NCBI GenBank assembly: GCA_963583595.1
Contig: CAUZWC010000158.1
Location: 1-7,251, forward strand
Source: JABIRQ01 sp963583595
GTDB lineage: Bacteria; Pseudomonadota; Alphaproteobacteria; CADEGL01
Length of the DNA stretch: 7,251 bases
Reading direction: 5' to 3'
Shown here: piece by piece, positions 1 to 4,758 of the stretch
How positions within the stretch are numbered: the first letter of the stretch is position 1
Layout of the letters: the number at the start of each line of letters is the position of its first letter
Program-made: the position numbers and the translations under genes
Notes under the pieces: generated by a model
The model's database searches: none
What the model saw: the letters and a program-made list of their open reading frames with translations, nothing else
What the model was told of the DNA's origin: nothing

Positions 1-2
1 TG

Positions 3-50
3 TACATCATCACCGTGAGGCGGATAATCTCGGGCGAAGAGTTGAAATAG
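3..50 (+). CDS. Possible C-terminal end of an upstream gene (partial)
   Basis: One frame is open from the left edge and reads YIITVRRIISGEELK before a TAG stop at 48-50. The residue mix is plausible for a protein tail, and the gap to the next gene is about 110 bases. Sixteen codons are too few to recognise a family, and another frame is also open here, so this may be chance. No function is assigned. Confidence 0.2.
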   Translation, partial: YIITVRRIISGEELK

Positions 51-147
51 CGGAAGCGATCTTTCATCCGCGAAGGCTACGAACCACCCGTCTCCGCATC
101 AACCTCGTTTGCTTTGACAGTGCCGTGCAAACTAACTTCTTCGTTTC

Positions 148-153
148 GAGGAG
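148..153 (+). promoter_or_regulatory. Ribosome binding site of the dioxygenase gene
   Basis: GAGGAG lies 6 bases before the ATG at 160 and fixes that start. A TTGACA box at 114-119 resembles a -35 element, but no good -10 lies 16-18 bases after it, so I do not call a promoter. Confidence 0.6.
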
Positions 154-159
154 TGAGAG

Positions 160-1029
160 ATGAGCCAGGCGATATCGACGGCGGACGCACCCTACAGCCG
201 CATCACGGTTCAGCCCATGTGCGCCGCCGCCGGCGCCGTGATCGGCGGCGTCGATCTTTCCAAGCCGCTCGACGGCGAGACCGTCTCGGAGGTTCGTCGG
301 GCCTTTCTCGATCATCATGTGATCGTCTTCCGGGACCAGGACCTCGATCCCGCCAGCCAGATCGCCTTCACCGAGCATTTCGGCAAGGTCGAGGGGCATC
401 CGCTCTACCGCACCCCCGATATCGCGGAGTTTCCCGATGTCATCGTGCTCGAACACAAGGCAGGCAAGTTCTACAAGGGCAAGAATGAGCTATGGCATTC
501 AGACGTCACCGTCAGCGAAACGCCGCCGCTGGGCAGCGTTCTGCATTGCCGGGCTTGCTGGGAGGGCTACGCCGATACGATGTTTGCCAACCAGTATCTG
601 GCCTATGAGGCGCTGTCGGATACGATGCGGAGCTTCCTCGAAGGGCTGACGGCGGAGCATTCGGGCGCCTTGAACCAGATCCTGAACAATGCCGATCCGA
701 TCAATGCCCGGATCGAGAGCATCCCCGATCCGGTCGTGCATCCGGTGGTCCGCACCCATCCGGAAACCGGGCGGCGGTGCCTCTACGTCAATCCGGGCTT
801 TACCAGCCGGATCCGCGAATTATCGGCCAAGGAAAGTGATAACCTGCTCGCATTCCTTTACGACCACGCGGTGCAGCATCGGTTCATCTACCGCCATCGC
901 TGGCGACCTGGCGATGTCGCCATGTTCGACAACCGATGCCTGATGCACTCCGTCGTGCAGGATCATCCGCACGACATGCACCGGCGCATGCACCGCACCA
1001 CTGCCGCCGGCGATCGGCCGTATTTGTAG
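160..1029 (+). CDS. TauD/TfdA-family Fe(II)/2-oxoglutarate-dependent dioxygenase
   Basis: This is a complete 289-residue cytoplasmic enzyme of the taurine/2,4-D dioxygenase family. The family couples oxidative decarboxylation of 2-oxoglutarate to hydroxylation of a substrate, often releasing sulfite or opening an ether. The N-terminal segment with GAVIGGVDLSKPL and the HHVIVFRDQDL strand (residues 52-62) are typical. The iron-binding facial triad is visible as H113 and D115 in WHSDVT and H263 in DNRCLMHS. The 2-oxoglutarate-binding arginine is probably R275, with R279 in the HRRMHRTT stretch as the second family arginine. Length matches the family. The ATG has a GAGGAG box 6 bases upstream. 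The next gene, an amidohydrolase fragment, begins about 120 bases later on the same strand, suggesting a former catabolic pair. The substrate cannot be read from sequence; taurine, alkylsulfonates, aryloxyalkanoates and other carboxylates are all possible. Confidence 0.93.
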   Translation: MSQAISTADAPYSRITVQPMCAAAGAVIGGVDLSKPLDGETVSEVRRAFLDHHVIVFRDQDLDPASQIAFTEHFGKVEGHPLYRTPDIAEFPDVIVLEHKAGKFYKGKNELWHSDVTVSETPPLGSVLHCRACWEGYADTMFANQYLAYEALSDTMRSFLEGLTAEHSGALNQILNNADPINARIESIPDPVVHPVVRTHPETGRRCLYVNPGFTSRIRELSAKESDNLLAFLYDHAVQHRFIYRHRWRPGDVAMFDNRCLMHSVVQDHPHDMHRRMHRTTAAGDRPYL

Positions 1030-1150
1030 AAAGCGCATTCCGTAATTTCGTCTGCCGCCTGGGGGCGGTCGGAGTTTCTAGGGAAGTTGGGTTTACACAC
1101 GGCGCGTCGACCACGGTGGCATGAGCGCGCATTCGGGGATGGAGGAAGAG

Positions 1151-1380
1151 ATGGCCTATAACGGTTACAAGGTGATGGACAGCGACATGCATGTCCTGGA
1201 GCCGGCGGACCTCTGGACGCGCTACATCGATCCCAAATACCGCGACCAGGCTTTGGTCGGCACGAAGAACTATCTTAGCGACCAGGACCTGGTCTACCAG
1301 GGCCGGGTCATTTCGCGCTTTCAGGTCCAAGCGCCTTTCCAAGGCGGCCTGACGGAATGGTTCACTGACCACTACGACCG
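1151..1380 (+). pseudogene. Amidohydrolase-2 family enzyme, 5' fragment only
   Basis: The reading frame starts MAYNGYKVMDSDMHVLEP and continues with ADLWTRYIDPKYRDQA. This is the N-terminal signature of metal-dependent amidohydrolase-2 proteins (TIM-barrel hydrolases and decarboxylases related to ACMSD), where the D-x-H near the start contributes to the metal site. ATG at 1151 is preferred because GGAGG at 1141-1145 lies 5 bases before it. An in-frame ATG at 1121 has no such box. Family members usually run about 350-400 residues, but the resemblance ends after WFTDHYDR, at about 1372-1380. From there the frame stays open to a stop at 1856-1858 only because it reads the antisense of the DUF4112 gene and the end of the PqiA-like gene. 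The remaining barrel is absent, so the product should be inactive. A real deletion or rearrangement and an assembly misjoin are both possible. Confidence 0.75.
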
Positions 1381-1773
1381 CCTTTGTTGTTGTTCATTTT
1401 GTAGGACAATCTTCTCTTTCTCCCACCAAGCCCGCAAACGTAAGGAATTACGGGTGTTGGCTTTGAACATGAAATCGAAAAGGTCGCCGACGAACGGCAG
1501 TATCCCGACCGTGGTATCGACCAGCACGGTGCCGATCATGGGTGCGAGCACCCGTTTGGGCGCGCCGATGCGCCAGGCTTCGGTGACAAGGCCGAGCGCC
1601 AGCACGGCGACCGCGAGGTCGCCCGCGATCGGGATCAGGCCGAGCAACCCGTCGATGCCGACCCGGTATTTCGTGCCGGGCACACTGAACTGCCTGTCGA
1701 GCAGATGCGCCAGCCGCTCGAACCGGCGGATGCGCCTTTCGATCTCCGTTGCTGATCGGCGGGGTCGTGCCAT
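1372..1773 (-). CDS. DUF4112 family membrane protein
   Basis: This 133-residue protein carries both halves of the DUF4112 signature. LDRQFSVPGT and GIDGLLGLIPIAGD fall at about residues 25-52, and DTTVGILPFVGDLFD with FKANTRN at about 86-109. The GLIP and GILP segments form two hydrophobic stretches, so it is probably a small inner-membrane protein. The family has no established biochemical role. The start is ATG at 1771-1773, 9 bases after the stop of the PqiA-like gene, with only a weak GGA upstream, so translational coupling and one transcript are likely. The C-terminus (ENEQQQRRS) is polar and its stop lies exactly where the amidohydrolase fragment ends, so the last few residues could derive from the join. 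The family core is nevertheless complete. Confidence 0.88.
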   Translation of the reverse strand: MARPRRSATEIERRIRRFERLAHLLDRQFSVPGTKYRVGIDGLLGLIPIAGDLAVAVLALGLVTEAWRIGAPKRVLAPMIGTVLVDTTVGILPFVGDLFDFMFKANTRNSLRLRAWWEKEKIVLQNEQQQRRS

Positions 1774-1782
1774 CGTGTCCGA

Positions 1783-2427
1783 TCAGACCGCGCGCAGCCG
1801 CCGCGCCAGTCGCCGGACCAGCAGCATCGACAACACGACGCCCGCGGCGAAGAAATAGACTCCCGCATGCACGGCCACACCGGCCATGCCCGTGGCCTTG
1901 ATCGAAACCACCAGCAGAGCCGCGAGAAAGACGTCAAGCATCGACCATCGGCCGATGTCATCGAGCCATGCGGCGCGGCGCGCGCTGGCCAGGTCGCCCG
2001 GTGGGGCGGCGGCCCAAAGATGCAGGGCCAGTCCGAATTTCGCTATTGGAAAGACCACCGTGAACAGCACGACGATGGCGGACAAGGCGTATTCCTCCGC
2101 CTCGACCAACTGGGTCATGGCGTCCAGAATCGAAATCTCGCCGGAGAAAACGAAGAAACTGGTCACGGACATGAAGGGCAGCAACCAGCCGGCGAGGATC
2201 AACGCGAGGCCGATGACCAGCCCCGGACCGATCAGCCGGTCGGCCGGGTTCTTCGATCTGGCGAGGCAGTGGCCGTCCGTCACGACCCGACCGGGCGTAG
2301 GGGGCGGGTCGATGTCTGATGTTCGCGCATCATGGATCTCCGGCCGTCGGTTGTAAGCCTGCGCGGGGATGGTAGCGGCAAGCGGTTCGCGCACAAGCCC
2401 GCGGTTATTCTGGCTCTTGGTTTTCAA
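1783..2427 (-). CDS. Paraquat-inducible protein A (PqiA) domain inner-membrane protein
   Basis: The C-terminal ~150 residues match a single PqiA domain. A helix at about 69-88 contains GWLLPFMSV. It is followed by FSGEISILDAM, a second helix with LFTVVFPIAKFGLAL at 121-135, the family hallmark GRWSMLDVF at 159-167, and two more helices to about 204. E. coli PqiA has two such domains and works with the MCE protein PqiB in lipid transport across the envelope. This is a one-domain form with no PqiB neighbour. The start is uncertain. The longest frame begins with TTG at 2425-2427, right after an in-frame TAA, without a clear ribosome binding site, and gives 214 residues with a polar, low-complexity N-terminus. 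GTG at 2281-2283 would give 166 residues, closer to the domain, and overlaps the stop of a 17-codon upstream ORF as GTGA. The gene is followed 9 bases later by the DUF4112 gene, a likely operon. Confidence 0.85.
   Translation of the reverse strand: MKTKSQNNRGLVREPLAATIPAQAYNRRPEIHDARTSDIDPPPTPGRVVTDGHCLARSKNPADRLIGPGLVIGLALILAGWLLPFMSVTSFFVFSGEISILDAMTQLVEAEEYALSAIVVLFTVVFPIAKFGLALHLWAAAPPGDLASARRAAWLDDIGRWSMLDVFLAALLVVSIKATGMAGVAVHAGVYFFAAGVVLSMLLVRRLARRLRAV
2280..2333 (-). other. Candidate short upstream ORF overlapping a GTG start of the PqiA-like gene
   Basis: ATG ATG at 2333-2328 is preceded by GGAG four bases upstream and opens a 17-codon frame, MMREHQTSTRPLRPVGS. Its TGA (2280-2282) overlaps the GTG at 2281-2283 as GTGA. 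The GTG is in the frame of the PqiA domain. This would suit a coupled leader peptide, or the remains of the true N-terminus shifted out of frame. The evidence is only the spacing and the overlap, so this is tentative. Confidence 0.25.
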
Positions 2428-2492
2428 TTAAAGATTTATGCCTATAGATTAAGATGCTGAAATGAATGGCCGCTGGACTACAAAATTAAGGC

Positions 2493-2808
2493 GTGTCAAA
2501 AAACTATTTACCAAACGCTATTCAAGTACTCACTAGACACTGTCTATTGTGTTTGATTGTGATTGCGCTCGCTACTTCTGCAATTTTCCGTTGGGACCCG
2601 ACAGGAATGCAGGTCGAATTTCCCGTATTGATTCACCGCAGATGCAAGCGGTGCTCGTCGGTGAAGCACGATCCGATCTATCCGGCCTGCTGTTCGTCCT
2701 GCGGCGCGCCCGTTCATCCGCCGATGCGGATCGGGGTGAACCGGTACGCTCATCATCTTGATCGCGACTGTCGCGATCCTGACGGCCATCGTGTCCTTCA
2801 CGATCTAA
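2493..2808 (+). pseudogene. Small zinc-ribbon plus one-helix membrane protein, apparently frameshifted
   Basis: One frame (GTG at 2493, or ATG at 2607 as a later start) encodes a treble-Cys pattern. RRCKRC is followed by YPACCSSCGAP, giving two CxxC knuckles about 13-14 residues apart, as in small zinc ribbons, then HPPMRIGVNRYA. Just after this, at about 2740-2752, the neighbouring frame (+1) becomes strongly hydrophobic. It reads LIILIATVAILTAIVSFTI and then stops at TAA 2806-2808, a typical C-terminal transmembrane helix. Joining the two gives a compact zinc-ribbon/tail-anchor protein of about 65 residues from the ATG, which looks more natural than the 196-residue frame that runs on to 3083. 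I infer a net +1 or -2 frameshift. The stretch upstream of 2607 is AT-richer and may be leader rather than coding. No specific family is recognised. The gene is convergent with the candidate peptide gene at 2998-3126. Confidence 0.4.
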
Positions 2809-2853
2809 TTCTTCCTCCGGTTCGTCGCGGGCCGAAATACTTCGCGGACCGAA

Positions 2854-2891
2854 CGGCCCGTCCCACCCTGTTCCGATCGGAGGACGGGCCG
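2854..2891. terminator. Strong inverted repeat between convergent small genes, possible bidirectional terminator
   Basis: CGGCCCGTCC (2854-2863) and GGACGGGCCG (2882-2891) form a perfect 10-bp GC-rich stem with an 18-base loop. It lies between the stop of the zinc-ribbon/helix frame (2808) and the stop of the minus-strand peptide ORF (2998), where a shared terminator would be expected. No T-run follows on either strand, so it is not a textbook intrinsic terminator. Confidence 0.4.
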
Positions 2892-2997
2892 CTCTGTCGC
2901 TCAAGGCGCGATACCACCGGCGCGAACCGTGGCGAGGTAGGTGCCAGGCTTCGATCGAACGCCGCCGTCAGGATCTGTCCCGCCGGCATGCCATGGA

Positions 2998-3126
2998 TCA
3001 GTGTTGCGTCGGCCAGAACGAAAAGGCCGAAATGTGGTAGCAAACTTTCCCGGCGCCGATCGTATCGAGCGCTTCGTCGGTGAGTTCGTCGTCGTGGATC
3101 GTGTCGAGTGGGGTGTTTTCGGACAT
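2998..3126 (-). CDS. Candidate RiPP/bacteriocin-type precursor peptide (42 aa)
   Basis: This is a short minus-strand frame from ATG 3124-3126 to TGA 2998-3000. The ribosome binding site is excellent, with GGGAG at 3133-3137 six bases before the ATG. The leader, residues 1-26, is strongly acidic and ends in DDELTDEALDTIGAG. It closely resembles the EL(S/T)DEELDxxxGG pattern of double-glycine leader peptides in bacteriocin-type and Nif11-like precursors. Processing after G-A or G-A-G would release a core of about 17 residues, GKVCYHISAFSFWPTQH, which is aromatic and has one Cys, one Trp, two Ser and one Thr. Third codon positions are mostly G or C, as expected for coding DNA here. No modifying enzyme, C39 peptidase or exporter is in the window, so the peptide class is unknown and the assignment rests on the leader pattern alone. 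A longer frame through 2798-3208 overlaps it but has no recognisable features. Confidence 0.5.
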   Translation of the reverse strand: MSENTPLDTIHDDELTDEALDTIGAGKVCYHISAFSFWPTQH

Positions 3127-3321
3127 GGCCTGCTCCCGGATGTTTCACGTTGTCGGGGGTTTCCTCCCAGCCCGCATGGACTGGAGGCGTTTCCGTATCG
3201 AACGCCAAGGTTACGGCTTACCGAGTCGAGAGGGTAGCCGGCGCCAATGGCGGTCGTATCGTGGAGATTGTGCTATTGCCAATCGATGTCAATCTTCGCA
3301 CATACCGATAGGGAGCCGCCA

Positions 3322-3339
3322 ATCTCACGCGCGTGAGAT
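3322..3339. repeat. 18-bp perfect palindrome, possible operator
   Basis: ATCTCACGCGCGTGAGAT reads the same on both strands across all 18 bases. It lies in the divergent region between the peptide ORF and the Sel1 gene, a plausible position for a dimeric repressor site. The regulator is not identifiable. Confidence 0.5.
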
Positions 3340-3457
3340 CTGCTCGCACCGAACTCGGAAAAACCGTCCTCGAAAGAACCCCCGAAAGCCTACTCACAAC
3401 TAGGACCGACCCCCAGGTCCAGTTGAAGGAACGGAACCTTCTCTCCATTGCCCCCGC

Positions 3458-3494
3458 CGATAGTGCGAGGGCTCGAACCCGATTCGCACTATCG
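3458..3494. repeat. Long stem-loop (11-bp perfect stem plus inner GGG/CCC)
   Basis: CGATAGTGCGA (3458-3468) pairs perfectly with TCGCACTATCG (3484-3494). The 15-base loop contains GGGCTCGAACCC, which can extend the helix by three GC pairs and resembles a tRNA T-arm (GGGTTCGAGCCC on the minus strand). There is no T-run. It could be a structured RNA element, a protein site or a factor-dependent terminator. It does not fold as a whole tRNA. Confidence 0.5.
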
Positions 3495-3628
3495 AACCTA
3501 TTGCGGCCCAAAGACAGCGTGGATATCCGACACAGCCCGCCGCGCGTTGGGCGATGGCATGCGGCGACGGTGCAAAACCTTAAGCTGCGGGAAGCATCCT
3601 TGGCGGGTGACGACTGGAAGGCGGTGTG

Positions 3629-4001
3629 ATGCGTGCATTCCTGAAGGTGGGCTTGGTCGGCCTGGCGCCGCTGCTGGCGGTACCGGCCGGCGGGGCAGGA
3701 CTGGGACAAGGGCGCCGCAGCCTACGAGCGCGGCGACTATGCGGCGGCGTTGCGGGAATGGCGGCCCCTGGCCGAGCAGGGTGATACCGACGCCCAAAAC
3801 AGTCTCGGCATCATGTACGGCAACGGCCCGGGCGTCCCGCAGGCCTATGTCCAGGCGCATATGTGGTTCAACCTCGCCGCCGCGCAGGGCTATGAAGGGG
3901 CCGCTAAGAACCGCGATCCGGCGGCCAGCAAGATGACCCCTGCCCGGATCGCCGAGGCGCAGCGACTCGCCAAGGAATGGCTGGAGAAGCACCCGCAATG
4001 A
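3629..4001 (+). CDS. Secreted Sel1-repeat protein, frameshifted just after the signal peptide
   Basis: The body, in the frame of 3696-4001, reads QDWDKGAAAYERGDYAAAL, then EWRPLAEQGDTDAQNSLG and AYVQAHMWFNLAAAQGYEGA. These are classic Sel1-like (TPR-related) helical pairs, about two repeats, usually used for protein-protein contacts in the periplasm. The first ATG inside this frame, at 3750, cuts into the first repeat and has no good ribosome binding site. A far better start is ATG 3629, with GGAAGG seven bases upstream, which encodes a clean signal peptide, MRAFLKVGLVGLAPLLAVPA. That frame runs off the body frame at GGGG, 3692-3695. Removing one G restores a continuous protein of about 123 residues with a Gly/Ala-rich cleavage site before QDW. 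So the gene carries a one-base shift, either a real mutation or a homopolymer error. As written, only an unexported stub from 3750 (83 residues) could be made. Confidence 0.72.
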
Positions 4002-4449
4002 CGCGGCGGCGGGACCGCTTCGGTTATCGCGCCTGAGGGGCGCCCCACCCCATCGGCCCCGAGCGGGCGAACGCTGTTCCCGCGGTGTGGGCCCGCAAAA
4101 TCGAAACAGCCCGCCGCGAGGACGGGCCGCTCGATCAGGCTTTAGGTTCCGGTTCGGCCCAGGAAGGGTCTGGACCGTGCAATGGGACAAGCCGCAGGGG
4201 CTATGACCTAGCTACCCGACAGGCCCGCGCCGAAGCGATTGTACGGAGAGGTTTGCGCTATCGGTATTCGCTGTCAATTGAGAATCATGCGTTGCCCCTG
4301 CAGAACAGGATGACTTCGGCGAGGAGTCCGGCACGCAAGGTGCCCCCCCATCGTGCCTGGCACGGGCGGGGTTGCGGGGCGCGGCTGTAGAGCTCTCGGT
4401 CAAGGGACCATGCGCGTGGACGGCGTGGCGAATTTTTGATCCGCTGAGA

Positions 4450-4465
4450 CGCGATATATATCGCG
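4450..4465. repeat. 16-bp perfect palindrome CGCGATATATATCGCG, possible operator
   Basis: All 16 bases are self-complementary, with an AT core and CG ends, standing out from GC-rich surroundings. This form suits a dimeric DNA-binding regulator, but the nearest genes converge on it (Sel1 ends at 4001, tRNA-Pro ends at 4612). The regulated gene, if any, is not evident. Confidence 0.45.
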
Positions 4466-4552
4466 AAGTTACCAATTTGACAGTGAACGGCAGATCAGTT
4501 GGTCGGGGCCATTTTTAGGACGGGCGCTACCCATGTGTTGCCCGAAACGCAT

Positions 4553-4583
4553 CAGAGGGCTGGCTTATTCTGCCAACCCTCTG
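4553..4583 (-). terminator. Stem-loop downstream of tRNA-Pro, possible terminator
   Basis: CAGAGGGCTGGC (4553-4564) faces GCCAACCCTCTG (4572-4583). This gives a 7-bp stem, one C-A mismatch and 4 more pairs around a 7-base loop. It lies about 30 bases beyond the 3' end of the minus-strand tRNA, where its transcript should end. The run after the stem is not T-rich, so termination may need Rho or the hairpin may mark processing. Confidence 0.45.
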
Positions 4584-4611
4584 AGTTAGAGCGGAATTAT
4601 GACCTACAAAA

Positions 4612-4688
4612 TGGTCGGAGTGAGAGGATTCGAACCTCCGGCCCCTGCCTCCCGAAGGCAGTGCTCTACCAGGCTGAGCTACACTCCG
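4612..4688 (-). tRNA. tRNA-Pro, anticodon CGG, CCA encoded
   Basis: The minus strand folds as a full 77-base cloverleaf. The acceptor arm is CGGAGTG/CACTCCG, the D arm GCTC/GAGC has the AGCCTGGTA loop, the anticodon stem is CTGCC/GGCAG, and the T arm GGAGG/CCTCT has loop TTCGAAT and one G-T pair. The anticodon loop TTCGGGA places CGG at 34-36, reading CCG proline codons, which are frequent in a GC-rich genome. The discriminator is A and CCA is encoded at 4614-4612. It lies 70 bases after the polyprenyl synthase stop on the same strand and has its own promoter. Confidence 0.97.
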
Positions 4689-4700
4689 TCCGGGTCGCGC

Positions 4701-4729
4701 TATATAGCCTCAAGGCCCCGGCGATTCAA
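4701..4729 (-). promoter_or_regulatory. Sigma-70-type promoter of tRNA-Pro
   Basis: On the minus strand TTGAAT (4729-4724) is followed after exactly 17 bases by TATATA (4706-4701), and the tRNA begins 12 bases later. The bases right after the -10, GCGCGAC, form a GC-rich discriminator, the feature linked to stringent control of stable-RNA promoters. It lies in the gap after the polyprenyl synthase gene. Confidence 0.7.
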
Positions 4730-4758
4730 CCGATGTGCCGAAGCGCCTTCGACGCGGC

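Larger units (their letters stand above)
3127..3628. other. Divergent intergenic region with two strong palindromes, no convincing gene
   Basis: This ~500-base stretch separates the minus-strand peptide ORF from the plus-strand Sel1 gene. Open frames cross it on both strands, but none has a family resemblance, a good start or coding-like composition. It holds the ribosome binding site of the peptide ORF, an 18-bp palindrome at 3322-3339 and an 11-bp stem-loop at 3458-3494, listed separately. GGAAGG at 3616-3621 is the ribosome binding site of the Sel1 gene. Confidence 0.6.
4002..4611. other. Intergenic region between the Sel1 gene and tRNA-Pro, no gene supported
   Basis: About 600 bases with no frame that shows a family, a signal peptide or coding-like composition on either strand. 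It contains a 16-bp palindrome at 4450-4465, an inverted repeat at 4553-4583, a small GGGGCGCCCC palindrome near 4040, and a 15-base copy (4118-4132) of the right arm and flank of the hairpin at 2882-2891. TTGACA at 4477-4482 resembles a -35 box but has no fitting -10. Confidence 0.6.

Noticed and set aside
1867..2356. Two plus-strand ORFs of about 150 codons
   Set aside because: Antisense of the PqiA-like gene, whose membrane-domain motifs are clear.
2494..2499. TTGACA on the minus strand as -35 of the PqiA-like gene
   Set aside because: No acceptable -10 hexamer lies 16-18 bases downstream.
2798..3208. 136-codon minus-strand ORF overlapping the peptide candidate
   Set aside because: Starts with TTG, has an Arg/Pro-rich low-complexity sequence and no family match. 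The overlapping short frame has the better start and coding signal.
3469..3483. Possible tRNA at the GGGCTCGAACCC loop
   Set aside because: No D arm or anticodon arm can be placed between the flanking pairs, so only a simple hairpin forms.
2854..4132. CRISPR or tandem repeat array
   Set aside because: Only isolated short repeats of 13-15 bases. There is no regular spacing and no third copy.
3218..4190. Long minus-strand ORFs opposite the Sel1 gene and its upstream region
   Set aside because: No recognisable domain, Arg/Pro-rich composition, and mostly shadows of the Sel1 frame or of non-coding palindromes.
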